Shown here: positions 9,181 to 18,715 of the stretch, one piece after another
Position numbering within the stretch: the first letter of the stretch is position 1
Layout of the letters: each line of letters opens with the position of its first letter
DNA from: Algoriphagus sp.
GTDB lineage: Bacteria > Bacteroidota > Bacteroidia > Cytophagales > Cyclobacteriaceae
Length of the DNA: 34,233 nt
Direction: 5' to 3'
Assembly: GCF_024642405.1 (NCBI RefSeq)
Contig: NZ_JAHEBC010000006.1
Span: 1 to 34,233, forward strand
Notes under the pieces: model-generated
Databases searched by the model: none
Seen by the model: only the letters and a program-made list of their open reading frames with translations
What the model was told of the DNA's origin: nothing
Translations under genes and position numbers: made by a program

Positions 9181-11631
9181 TTAAAAAGGGTAACCAATCC
9201 CAAAGTTAAACACAGTTTGGCCTTTTTCTCCTAATGGCCTCTTAAAACTCAATTTATTTAGAATCCATCTCTCCCCCTCAGGTCTTGCAGGGTCGATTGC
9301 CTTGGTAGCCATATCTAAACGTATGATCAGAAAATCAAAATCCATTCTTAAACCTATTCCTGTCCCTACGGCGATTTCTTTATAAAACCTATCATACCGA
9401 AAATCAGAACCGGGTCTTGATGCTTCAACGCCAATATTCCATGAGTTCCCGGCATCAATAAAAAGCGCCATATCGAAATAACCAATCAGGTTTCTTCTGT
9501 ATTCTAGCATAGATTCAATAATCATTTCGGCAGGTTGCTCAAAACGATAATCAAAATATCCTTCTTCATTGAGAGGAGGGGTGTTACTCCCTGGCCCCAA
9601 TCTTCTTGCTTGCCAGGCTCGAATACTGGTTCCTCCTCCTGCAAAAAAGTATTTTTCATAAGGAAGAATACCACTACTTAATCCATAAGGCTGAGCAATG
9701 CCAAAATTCAGTCGATAAGCCAGAGTTTGTTTTTTGTCTATTGGAAAATATCGTCTGAAATCAGCCTGAAATTTCAGCCATTGAAACCTTGCGAAATCCG
9801 TAGTTTCGTCATTGGATGGTTCATTCAAAAAGTTTAAAGATGTACCCCCACTTTCTGCAAAAAGCTTAAGTAGCGATGCACGATTCGTTTCAAAATTCCC
9901 GTATTTGTTAAAGTTTATAATGGTTTGCCCTGATACACTACTAACAATGGAGGGTAAAAAGGACCAAATCAAATTATTTCCTTGATCTGCCAAATCTGAA
10001 AGAACCTGATAGAATTCTTCAGTAATTTTCGGAGTTCTGATATAATTAATATCCAATAAGTTAAAAGTAAATTGCTGCCTATTACTTCTAGTTGCCCAAG
10101 TGTATGATAATAGTCCGTTGATGCCTGCTCTGGTGTATTCAGGTCTATTGGTATAGTTGTAGCCAACCAGCGTTCTGGTATTCGGATTATATCTTCCGTA
10201 TTTTTCTAAGCTTCTCGGAGAAAAGGGAATCAGAAATCTTGGAAAGATTATAGAGGCTGAGGTACCTAATTCCCTACTTTGATAAACTCCCTGATCAGTA
10301 GCCGAGGCAACGCCTTCCAATCCCGCTCTAAAATTGAACTCTAGAATTTCTCCAGCCCGAAAGAAATTTCTATTTCGAAGTGACGCAGAGAAAAATGGCC
10401 CAGGTAACTGTTCGGTGATACTTAGTCCCAATTGATTTGTGAGCTGATATTTTTGATTTGGCTGTGTTAAAATTTTGGCTGTCAAAGATGTTCCTACCGT
10501 ATCAAAAGAAATGTTTACAAACCTGAATAAATCTAGATTATTTAATTGTCTTTGAGATTCTAATACCTCTGTTCTATTGTATTTATTTCCAGTGTTGAAA
10601 AAGACACGAGAAGCAAAAATTTTCTGAGAATATCGGTCCCTGTAAAAAGAAAAATCAATGTTTCTAAAATCTCCTTGAATTTTTTGGTCTATAAAATCAT
10701 TGCTTGGCGGATTTACCCTAAAATAGATAGAATCAATGGTGTAAACTTCATGCTTCTCAGTGAATGTCGGTTTTCTAATTACTTCCTCGATCACCATAGA
10801 TTTTTTTGAGGTATCCTGAAATACATTGTATTCTATAAAAGATTTAGAAAACATGTAAAATCCATTATTTTTCAATAATTCCTCCACACGATTCCTTTCA
10901 GCTACAATGTTATCCTGATCGTAATTTTGATTTTTCTTTAATTCACTTTCTGAAGCAGTTCTTTTTAAAAGGTCAAGAATTTCCTCATTATCGGACCTTA
11001 CATAAATAGAGTCAACTATGTATGGTTTATTTTCTTTGATCAAATATGTGACAAATGCTTTCTTTTTCTTTGTTGCTACCTCAAAATCAACTGAAGCATC
11101 CATGTAGCCCCTGTTATAAAGGTAATTTCTAATTTCGGTAACTGTATTTTTGGTATCTGTACTATCCAAAATAGTGGCTGGGTTGCCAGTTCTCATTAAG
11201 AAGTTGCCAAACTCTATTTTCTTTTCAAGACTTTTAACCTTAGTCTCAAGTTTATCCTGTTTCTTTTGAAGCTTTCTATTATCTGGATTTTCTCCTCTTA
11301 AAGTTCCAATAGAGTCCAGCTTTTCTTTCGTTAATGATAGTTTATTTGCCACTTTAGAACTATCATAAAACTTTTGCCCAAATCGATAAATATTAACTCC
11401 AAGAGAATAATTAAGCAATGGAATTCTTGTATTTGGCTCTTGAATAAATAAAGGAACTATGTCTTCATTGTTTACCTGGTCAAGTCCTTTTGTTTCATTT
11501 TCAAAAAGCACATATTCTCCATCTGGTATGTTTTTAGTAATAGAACAGGCAACCATCCCGCCCAGGACAGAGATAAAAAGTATATATTTGATGAATTTCA
11601 AAATGGAAGAATAGATCGGAATGCTTAGCAA
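9181..11631 (-). CDS. tamL: TamL-like Omp85 lipoprotein (BamA/TamA family); alternative TTG start at about 11601 gives a better lipoprotein signal
   Basis: Lipoprotein signal KFIKYILFISVLGGMVACS; POTRA-like region then C-terminal barrel RLDMATKAIDPARPEGERWILN...FNFGIGYPF. Confidence 0.82.
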   Translation of the reverse strand: MLSIPIYSSILKFIKYILFISVLGGMVACSITKNIPDGEYVLFENETKGLDQVNNEDIVPLFIQEPNTRIPLLNYSLGVNIYRFGQKFYDSSKVANKLSLTKEKLDSIGTLRGENPDNRKLQKKQDKLETKVKSLEKKIEFGNFLMRTGNPATILDSTDTKNTVTEIRNYLYNRGYMDASVDFEVATKKKKAFVTYLIKENKPYIVDSIYVRSDNEEILDLLKRTASESELKKNQNYDQDNIVAERNRVEELLKNNGFYMFSKSFIEYNVFQDTSKKSMVIEEVIRKPTFTEKHEVYTIDSIYFRVNPPSNDFIDQKIQGDFRNIDFSFYRDRYSQKIFASRVFFNTGNKYNRTEVLESQRQLNNLDLFRFVNISFDTVGTSLTAKILTQPNQKYQLTNQLGLSITEQLPGPFFSASLRNRNFFRAGEILEFNFRAGLEGVASATDQGVYQSRELGTSASIIFPRFLIPFSPRSLEKYGRYNPNTRTLVGYNYTNRPEYTRAGINGLLSYTWATRSNRQQFTFNLLDINYIRTPKITEEFYQVLSDLADQGNNLIWSFLPSIVSSVSGQTIINFNKYGNFETNRASLLKLFAESGGTSLNFLNEPSNDETTDFARFQWLKFQADFRRYFPIDKKQTLAYRLNFGIAQPYGLSSGILPYEKYFFAGGGTSIRAWQARRLGPGSNTPPLNEEGYFDYRFEQPAEMIIESMLEYRRNLIGYFDMALFIDAGNSWNIGVEASRPGSDFRYDRFYKEIAVGTGIGLRMDFDFLIIRLDMATKAIDPARPEGERWILNKLSFKRPLGEKGQTVFNFGIGYPF

Positions 11632-12370
11632 AAATACAGTTAAGTTTATAAAAACCTTACATCAAAAGAAATACCGAAATCAAGAGCAAAAGTTCTTCGT
11701 TGAGGGTGGAAAATCAGTTTTAGAGGTATTGAACTCTGACTTTGAAGTAGAATTACTTTTGGTTACAGATTCTTTTTATGAAAGTAATCAGAAATTACTT
11801 AAAAGCTTTGATTTTGAGTTGTTGATAGTAACTCAAAAGCAACTTGAAAGTGTAGGTCAATTTCAAAGTAACGATAGTGCTTTAGCTGTAGTGAAAATGA
11901 AAGCAAATCAATATTTTGAAAGATCTGAAGAGGAATTGGTCATCGCTTTGGATGATGTTCGTGACCCAGGGAATCTAGGGACAATTATAAGAATAGCAGA
12001 TTGGTACGGGATTAAACATTTACTGTTTTCAAGACAAACAGCAGAGTTTTATAATCCAAAAGTAATCCAGGCTAGTATGGGGTCTTTTACAAGAGTCAAT
12101 TTCTACTATGGGGATTTAAAAGAGGTTATTGAAAAATGGAGATGTCCTGTTTATGGAGCTTTTTTAAATGGAATCAATATACACAAATTGGAAAATTTTA
12201 AACCTGGAATTCTTTTAATGGGAAACGAATCAAATGGTATTTCTGTAGAATTAGCTAGCTCAGTAACCAGTAAGTTAACGATTCCAGGTTCCGGAAATGC
12301 AGAATCCTTGAACGTAGCGATTGCTACAGCCATTTTTTGCGATAATTTTAGAAGGCTTTCTGTTCCATGA
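11621..12370 (+). CDS. TrmH/SpoU family RNA methyltransferase
   Basis: ALDDVRDPGNLGTIIRIADWYG, LLMGNESNGIS, IPGSGNAESLNVAIATAI motifs 1-3 of SPOUT methyltransferases. Confidence 0.95.
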   Translation: MLSKNTVKFIKTLHQKKYRNQEQKFFVEGGKSVLEVLNSDFEVELLLVTDSFYESNQKLLKSFDFELLIVTQKQLESVGQFQSNDSALAVVKMKANQYFERSEEELVIALDDVRDPGNLGTIIRIADWYGIKHLLFSRQTAEFYNPKVIQASMGSFTRVNFYYGDLKEVIEKWRCPVYGAFLNGINIHKLENFKPGILLMGNESNGISVELASSVTSKLTIPGSGNAESLNVAIATAIFCDNFRRLSVP

Positions 12371-13353
12371 TTCAAAAACTAGTAGGAATCTTAAATAAGG
12401 TAGGAATCAATGGTTTCCTCTTAGGGATTTTCGCTGCGATTCTTTTAGGATTTGCCTTACCTGATTTTGGATCTTCAGAATCAATGGTTCCTTGGAAACC
12501 AATCATAAATATCGGGATTGCCCTTGTTTTTTTCTTTTATGGACTAAAGCTTGATCCCGATCAATTAAAAAAAGGCTTAAAAAATTGGAAGTTGCATCTT
12601 TTGATTCAAGCATCAACATTTTTGATTTTCCCGGCCCTTGTTCTTTTGATTCTGTCCTTTTTTCCATCTTTCAACGAAGATTTTAAAATTGGTATTACTT
12701 ACTTATCCGTTTTACCTTCTACAGTGAGTGCTTCTATTGTGATGGTTTCTATTGCAGGTGGAAATATCCCTGGAGCAATATTTAATGCCAGTATTTCCAG
12801 CCTTTTAGGAGTTGTTATTACCCCTGCCTGGATGGGCGTTTTAGGTAATTCGGCCAATTTCGAAATTGAGTTTTTACCAACGCTGGGAGAGCTGTCGCTC
12901 AAGGTGTTGCTGCCAGTCATTATAGGAATTATTATGCATCCCTATATTTTTCCAAGAATCACCAATCATATTAGTAAAGTGAAATACTTGGATCAAACGG
13001 TGATAATGATCATAGTTTTCACCTCTTTTGCCCAATCATTTTCTCAGCATGTATTTGATCCTTATCGATTAGATACTTTACTGGAGTTAAGTGTTACGAT
13101 GCTAAGTTTATTTTTTATTGTTTGGGGAACGATCTACTTATTGACGAGATTTTTTAATTTTTCAAGAGAGGATAGAATTACAGCACTTTTCTGTGGTTCA
13201 AAAAAATCATTGGTTCAAGGCGTAGTTATTGGAAAAATTATTTTCACTGATCCTGCAGTTTTGGGATTGGTGTTGCTTCCGGTAATGATTTACCATATTC
13301 AGCAATTGATTGCAGGCTCTGTCATTGCTTCAAATATGGGGATCAAAAAGTAG
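12367..13353 (+). CDS. Bile acid:sodium symporter family protein (SLC10A7-like)
   Basis: Multi-TM; FFYGLKLDPDQLKKGLKNW, CGSKKSLVQGVVIGKIIF typical of SLC10A7-like proteins. Confidence 0.85.
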   Translation: MIQKLVGILNKVGINGFLLGIFAAILLGFALPDFGSSESMVPWKPIINIGIALVFFFYGLKLDPDQLKKGLKNWKLHLLIQASTFLIFPALVLLILSFFPSFNEDFKIGITYLSVLPSTVSASIVMVSIAGGNIPGAIFNASISSLLGVVITPAWMGVLGNSANFEIEFLPTLGELSLKVLLPVIIGIIMHPYIFPRITNHISKVKYLDQTVIMIIVFTSFAQSFSQHVFDPYRLDTLLELSVTMLSLFFIVWGTIYLLTRFFNFSREDRITALFCGSKKSLVQGVVIGKIIFTDPAVLGLVLLPVMIYHIQQLIAGSVIASNMGIKK

Positions 13354-13436
13354 TTTTGTAGCTAGTAATCCATTTGCCATATTTTGTAATTTATTTAGTT
13401 TATAACTTCATTTGTAAGATTAAAAGGATATTGCTC

Positions 13437-14318
13437 ATGAAAAATTGGTTTAAAATAGTTTCTATTCTTGTCTTAGTGACATTTTTTTCAATGACTGATT
13501 CAGAAATAATGGCTCAGGAAAAGGTTGATGTTGTATTTCTGAAAAATGGTGAGAAAAAAGAAGGAAAGGTAACTGGAATCACAAATGCGGTTGTGAAATT
13601 CAGATACACTGGTGAGGATTTTGATTACGAACTACAAAAATCTGATTTAATTAAAATCCAGCTAGCTAGTGGTAGAGTAGAATCTTTTGGGAACGAGGCA
13701 GAAACAGCAGCAAAGGTGAGTACTACCCCTGCACCAGCAATGAATTCCGATGTTCACAACACCATCGCAGTACTTCCATTTCAATTCATCTCTAATGATC
13801 AGAGTATGGATCCTTTAGCAATGAGTAATCTAGCTCAAAATACTACCGCTAATTCTGTAAAGGAACAATATGGTCAGTTGACACTACAGGACCCTATCAC
13901 TACTAATGCGCTATTAGCCAAAAGTAATATCGATCTTACGAATATTACTACAATGACTCCAGGGGAAATAGCAGCCTTGTTAGGAGTAGAATTTGTGATT
14001 TATGGTACTGTTAACCTTACCAACAAGGGTGCCACTACGTATGGATCCACTGGGACAAATTATAGCGAAAGAGAAAAATATAACGCAAATGGTAATAATT
14101 CAGACACCAGAACAAAAGGCACTATTTTTTCTTCCTCGAGTTCATCTACTACAATTGAATATGATACATCAGTTGATTTTAGATTGTTTAAAAATAATGG
14201 ATCAAATATTTATTCAGATTCGAGACATGTGTTTGGGACTGAAGCAAATGCCTACACTGCCGGGATTGATTATATGATCAAAAGAACCCCTTTTGGTTCT
14301 AAATACGGGAAAAAATAA
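13437..14318 (+). CDS. Secreted protein of unknown function with CsgG-like fold region; ORF track start 13374 is probably too early
   Basis: Signal peptide from ATG 13437 (MKNWFKIVSILVLVTFFSM...); HNTIAVLPFQF...AALLGVEFVIYGTVNL pattern. Confidence 0.65.
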   Translation: MKNWFKIVSILVLVTFFSMTDSEIMAQEKVDVVFLKNGEKKEGKVTGITNAVVKFRYTGEDFDYELQKSDLIKIQLASGRVESFGNEAETAAKVSTTPAPAMNSDVHNTIAVLPFQFISNDQSMDPLAMSNLAQNTTANSVKEQYGQLTLQDPITTNALLAKSNIDLTNITTMTPGEIAALLGVEFVIYGTVNLTNKGATTYGSTGTNYSEREKYNANGNNSDTRTKGTIFSSSSSSTTIEYDTSVDFRLFKNNGSNIYSDSRHVFGTEANAYTAGIDYMIKRTPFGSKYGKK

Positions 14319-14333
14319 AAAATGAGATTTGGC

Positions 14334-14368
14334 AAAAAAGGCTTGAAATTATTTTTCAAGCCTTTTTT
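14334..14368. terminator. Bidirectional intrinsic terminator between convergent genes
   Basis: AAAAAAGGCTTGAAA-TTATT-TTTCAAGCCTTTTTT perfect stem. Confidence 0.88.
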
Positions 14369-14369
14369 G

Positions 14370-14630
14370 TTATAGATGTGTTTGAGATAATTCTTCTACC
14401 AATCTGATATATTCTTCAATTGCCTCTTCTTTAGATTTTCCTTTATAGCTCATCCAACTATTATATTTTGCAGCTGCTTTGAAGTCAAATCCTCCCGGCC
14501 TTTCCGTTTCATTATCCCCTTCAGTAGCTTGTTTATAAAGCCCATACAATTTCAACAATTCTTCATTAGAGGGTTTGCTGGTAAATTTTTTAGTCAGTGA
14601 AACAGCTTGTTCTAAATTTTCTGGTTTCAT
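14370..14630 (-). CDS. Acyl-CoA-binding protein (ACBP family)
   Basis: LLKLYGLYKQATEGDNETERPGGFDFKAAAKYNSWMSYKGKSKEEAIEEYI matches the ACBP signature. Confidence 0.93.
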   Translation of the reverse strand: MKPENLEQAVSLTKKFTSKPSNEELLKLYGLYKQATEGDNETERPGGFDFKAAAKYNSWMSYKGKSKEEAIEEYIRLVEELSQTHL

Positions 14631-14693
14631 AAAAAAGCTTGTGTTTTTTCTCCAAATATGGTGCTATTTTCAATTTTATCTAATTCTTAAAAC

Positions 14694-14722
14694 AAAAAAA
14701 AGCCAGCTTTTTTTGCTGGCTT
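14694..14722 (-). terminator. Intrinsic terminator after gltA
   Basis: GCCAGC-AAAAAAA-GCTGGC stem with U-tract read on - strand. Confidence 0.8.
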
Positions 14723-14743
14723 ATATTGAGGATAGAGATTAAA

Positions 14744-16030
14744 TTATCTCTTATTCATAGAAACGTAATCTCGTTCATTTGCTCCTACATAAATTTGTCT
14801 AGGTCTTCCAATTGGTTCTCCGTTTTCACGCATTTCTTTCCATTGAGCAATCCAACCAGGTAATCTTCCAAGAGCAAACATCACTGTAAACATATCAGTA
14901 GGGATTCCTAGTGCTCTGTAAATGATACCAGAGTAAAAGTCAACGTTCGGATAAAGTTTTCTATCAATAAAATACTGGTCGTTTAAGGCAGCATGTTCCA
15001 ATTCCTTTGCGATATCCAAAACAGGATCATTAACTCCTAATTTGGTCAATACATCATCAGCAGCTTTTTTAATAATTCTTGCTCTTGGATCAAAGTTCTT
15101 GTAAACTCTATGACCAAACCCCATCAATCTAAATGGATCGTTTTTATCCTTCGCTTTATCTAGGTATTTTTTAGCATCGCCTCCATCAGCTTTTATTGCT
15201 TCTAGCATTTCTATTACTGATTGGTTTGCACCGCCATGTAAAGGACCCCATAAAGCATTGATTCCAGCAGAAATAGACGCATATATACTAGCTTGAGAAG
15301 AACCTACAACTCTTACTGTAGAGGTTGAACAGTTTTGCTCATGATCTGCATGCAAGATCAACAATTTGTCCAAAGCAGCTGAAACTACCGGGTCGACATC
15401 ATATTTCTCAGCAGGAAGTGCAAACATCATTTTTAGGAAGTTTGAACAATAATCCAGTGAGTTGTCAGGGTAATTTACGGGATGTCCGACTTCATTTTTA
15501 TAGGCCCATGCCGCAAAAGTTGGCATTTTGGCTAGAAGTCGAATAATACTCATGTTAACTTCTTCCTCACTTCTATTAGGATTCAAGGAATCAGGATAGA
15601 AAGCAGTTAATGAACAAATTAAAGAAGATAAAACACCCATTGGATGAGCATTGGAAGGAAAACCTTCTAATATTTTTTTAATATCCTCATGGACTAATGT
15701 GTGATGAGTAATTTCTTTTGAAAAATTCTCATACTCAGCTTGACTAGGCAATTCACCATAAATCAATAAATATGCTACCTCGAGAAAAGATGATTTTTCC
15801 GCAAGGTCTTCAATTTTATATCCTCTGTAGCGAAGAATTCCTTCCTCACCATCTAAAAATGTAATAGCACTAGTAGTTGAACCAGTATTTTTAAATCCTG
15901 GATCAAGGGTGATTAATCCAGAAGCTCCTCTGAGCTTTGCAATATCAATTGCTGATTCATTTTCTGTACCGGTAATTACCGGGAATTCATATTCTTGTCC
16001 TTTGAAGGACAACTTGGCGGATTCAGACAT
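14744..16030 (-). CDS. gltA: Citrate synthase
   Basis: HADHEQNCSTSTVRVVGSSQASIYASISAGINALWGPLHGGANQ and FGHRVYKNFDPRARI. Confidence 0.97.
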   Translation of the reverse strand: MSESAKLSFKGQEYEFPVITGTENESAIDIAKLRGASGLITLDPGFKNTGSTTSAITFLDGEEGILRYRGYKIEDLAEKSSFLEVAYLLIYGELPSQAEYENFSKEITHHTLVHEDIKKILEGFPSNAHPMGVLSSLICSLTAFYPDSLNPNRSEEEVNMSIIRLLAKMPTFAAWAYKNEVGHPVNYPDNSLDYCSNFLKMMFALPAEKYDVDPVVSAALDKLLILHADHEQNCSTSTVRVVGSSQASIYASISAGINALWGPLHGGANQSVIEMLEAIKADGGDAKKYLDKAKDKNDPFRLMGFGHRVYKNFDPRARIIKKAADDVLTKLGVNDPVLDIAKELEHAALNDQYFIDRKLYPNVDFYSGIIYRALGIPTDMFTVMFALGRLPGWIAQWKEMRENGEPIGRPRQIYVGANERDYVSMNKR

Positions 16031-16242
16031 ATAACAGGTTTGTTTGGATTGCTCTAAAGAAAAAACTTAATTTTCGGGTTTAAGTTAATAAAAGCAGCTT
16101 ATTTTTTAGGAGATATTTGTTTTAAGGGAGATATAATTCTTCGATTATTTGATAAACAGACTTTAAAGGACTTTGGTTTTGTTAAAATTCCAATAATTAA
16201 CTCTGTGTATTTTTGAATTTGATAAGATCTATACAGGTATAT

Positions 16243-16265
16243 AAAAAAAGCCCCGGAGGGCTTTC
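16243..16265 (-). terminator. Intrinsic terminator at the end of the SUF operon
   Basis: AAAGCCC-TCCG-GGGCTTT hairpin followed by U-tract on - strand. Confidence 0.78.
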
Positions 16266-16267
16266 TA

Positions 16268-16690
16268 TTATGCACAAAAGTGCTCAAATACTTCTACTAA
16301 ATGGTCACCAATCATTTTAGCATTTCTGCCTTCAATATGATGACGCTCGATAAAGTGAACTAATTCTCCATCTTTAAATAATGCCATAGCTGGAGAAGAA
16401 GGAGGATAGGGTAGTACAAGTTCTCTAAATTTCTCAACTGCATCCCGATCATTTCCTGCAAATACAGTTCCTAACACATCAGGTTTTACTTTTGCATGAT
16501 CTAGTGCATATTTCACGCCTGGTCTAGCTGCGCCAGCTGCACAACCACATACTGAATTCACAACAACGAAAGTCGTTCCTTTTTGCTCAGGGCCTAATTT
16601 ATCAGCCACAATTTCAGCTGTTCTAAATTCTTCAAATCCCTCATTAGAAAGTTCTGCTCTCATAGGAGCAATTAATTCTTCTGGATACAT
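16268..16690 (-). CDS. BrxA/BrxB (YphP/YqiW) family bacilliredoxin
   Basis: VVVNSVCGCAAGAARPG (CGC active site) and overall BrxA/B pattern. Confidence 0.92.
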   Translation of the reverse strand: MYPEELIAPMRAELSNEGFEEFRTAEIVADKLGPEQKGTTFVVVNSVCGCAAGAARPGVKYALDHAKVKPDVLGTVFAGNDRDAVEKFRELVLPYPPSSPAMALFKDGELVHFIERHHIEGRNAKMIGDHLVEVFEHFCA

Positions 16691-16715
16691 ATGTTTTTAC
16701 TTTTAATTGTTCTAT

Positions 16716-17054
16716 TTATAGAAAACCTAATTCTAATTTTGCTGCCTCAGACATCATATCCTGCGAATAAGGTGGATCAAATGTTAATTCAACTTCCACA
16801 TTATTAACTCCCTGAATCTGTTGGATTTTATCTTTTACTTCAGATGGAATAAATTCAGCTGAAGGACAATTTGGTGAGGTTAATGTCATCAGTACATATA
16901 CGTTGTTAACCGGATAGACAGTGATTTCATAAATTAATCCCAATTCATAAACGTCAACTGGAATTTCAGGATCATAGACCTGTTTAATTGAGGTTACCAC
17001 TTTCTCCTTCAAACCCGTAATTTGTCCCACACTGGTATTATTTTCAGTTTCCAT
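16716..17054 (-). CDS. MIP18/DUF59 family SUF-associated Fe-S assembly factor
   Basis: YDPEIPVDVYELGLIYEI, LTSPNCPSAEFIPSEVKDKI, FDPPYSQDMMSEAAKLELGF. Confidence 0.93.
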   Translation of the reverse strand: METENNTSVGQITGLKEKVVTSIKQVYDPEIPVDVYELGLIYEITVYPVNNVYVLMTLTSPNCPSAEFIPSEVKDKIQQIQGVNNVEVELTFDPPYSQDMMSEAAKLELGFL

Positions 17055-17056
17055 GC

Positions 17057-17488
17057 TTAGGAGATTTGCTTAGTTTGAAATGCCAGGGCATATAATTTCA
17101 TTTGCTTAATCATTGCAGCTAATCCATTTGATCTTTGACTTCCAATAATTCCTCCCATTCCAATTTTATGAATAAAATCAAGTTCAGCTGAAATGATTTC
17201 CTGTGGAGTTCTATCATTTAAAACTCTGATCAGCAAAGATATGAGTCCTTTAGTGATATCAGTGTTTGAATCTGCTTGAAAATGCACTTTTCCATCTTTT
17301 TCATCTGCAATCAACCAAACTTTTGACTGACAACCTTTGATGATGTTTTCTTCAATTTGTTCATTTTCAGGAAATTTCTCCAATCCACTTCCTAACTCCA
17401 TGATATAGAAAATGGTACTTTCCTTATCATCTCCAAGGATCTCAAATTCACTGATTATTTCGTTTTGAACTTCCTGAATACTGCTCAT
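17057..17488 (-). CDS. sufE: SufE family Fe-S cluster assembly protein
   Basis: NIIKGCQSKVWLIADEKDGKVHFQADSNTDITKGLISLLIRVLN. Confidence 0.94.
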   Translation of the reverse strand: MSSIQEVQNEIISEFEILGDDKESTIFYIMELGSGLEKFPENEQIEENIIKGCQSKVWLIADEKDGKVHFQADSNTDITKGLISLLIRVLNDRTPQEIISAELDFIHKIGMGGIIGSQRSNGLAAMIKQMKLYALAFQTKQIS

Positions 17489-18708
17489 TTATTTTTTATT
17501 CTAGCAATTTGGGCTACTGCCTCAGCTAATTTTTCTATTTCTGATTTGGAATTGTAAACAGCGAATGATGCTCTAACAGTTCCCTCAAGCCCAAGTCTTT
17601 TCATCAATGGTTGTGTACAATGATGACCAGTTCTGACTGCAATACCTTTTGCGTCCAGCATCATCCCAACATCAAAAGGATGCATTTCTTTAATGTTGAA
17701 AGATAGAACACTTACTTTATTCGAGGCTGTTCCAACAGGAATGAAGCCATTGATGGGGTTAAGTAATTCATTCGCATAAGCCAAAAGGTCATCTTCATGC
17801 ATTTTGATATTTGGCTTACCTATTTCTTTAATAAAATCTAATGCCTTCTTGAAAGCAATGACATCTCCTATATTAGGTGTCCCTGCTTCAAATTTAAATG
17901 GGATTTCATTGTAAGTTGTTTTTTCAAAAGATACCTCTTTAATCATTTCCCCTCCACCCTGGTAAGGGGGCATTTCCTCAAAAAGCTCTCTTTTTCCAAA
18001 CAATACACCTAATCCAGTTGGACCGTAAAGTTTATGAGCCGAAAAAGCCAGAAAATCACAGTCTAAAGTTTGAACATCTATTTCTAAATGGCTAGTGGAT
18101 TGAGCTCCGTCCAAAAGTACTTTTGCACCGATAGAATGAGCAGCTTCAATTATCCTTTCTACAGGGTTTATAGTTCCTAATGCATTTGAAGCATGAACAA
18201 TGCTAACTAATTTAGTTTTCGGAGAAAGTAATTTTTCAAAATCTTCGAAAATAATTTCTCCAACTTCATTGATTGGGATAATTTTTAAAAAAGCTCCTTT
18301 TTCCTCACATAGCATTTGCCATGGAACGATGTTAGAGTGGTGTTCTAAAGTTGAAATGATAATTTCATCTCCAGCTTGTATAAATTTTCTCCCGAAGGTA
18401 CTAGCAACTAGATTGATACTTTCAGTCGTTCCTTTAGTAAAAATTATTTCAGCAGATTCTTTAGCATTTATGAATTGCTGAACTGCCTCTCTGGTTTTCT
18501 CGAAATATCCTGTTGATCTGTCTGCTAAGGCATGCGCACCACGATGGATATTAGCATTATCATGATTATAATAATTAGATAATGAGTCAATTACCGATTG
18601 AGGCTTTTGAGTAGTTGCCGCATTGTCAAAATAAACCAAAGGCTTTCCATTTACCTCTTGATGAAGAATCGGGAAAGATTGTCTTATTTTTTCGATAGCG
18701 ATATCCAT
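17485..18708 (-). CDS. sufS: Cysteine desulfurase SufS
   Basis: LVYFDNAATTQKP, FLAFSAHKLYGPTGLGVLFGK, AVRTGHHCTQPLMKRLG. Confidence 0.97.
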   Translation of the reverse strand: MDIAIEKIRQSFPILHQEVNGKPLVYFDNAATTQKPQSVIDSLSNYYNHDNANIHRGAHALADRSTGYFEKTREAVQQFINAKESAEIIFTKGTTESINLVASTFGRKFIQAGDEIIISTLEHHSNIVPWQMLCEEKGAFLKIIPINEVGEIIFEDFEKLLSPKTKLVSIVHASNALGTINPVERIIEAAHSIGAKVLLDGAQSTSHLEIDVQTLDCDFLAFSAHKLYGPTGLGVLFGKRELFEEMPPYQGGGEMIKEVSFEKTTYNEIPFKFEAGTPNIGDVIAFKKALDFIKEIGKPNIKMHEDDLLAYANELLNPINGFIPVGTASNKVSVLSFNIKEMHPFDVGMMLDAKGIAVRTGHHCTQPLMKRLGLEGTVRASFAVYNSKSEIEKLAEAVAQIARIKNK

Positions 18709-18715
18709 TTATGAT

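Noticed and set aside
16099-16287. 62-aa ORF upstream of gltA
   Set aside because: Runs through the SUF terminator hairpin and overlaps the bacilliredoxin 3' end; not plausible as a gene
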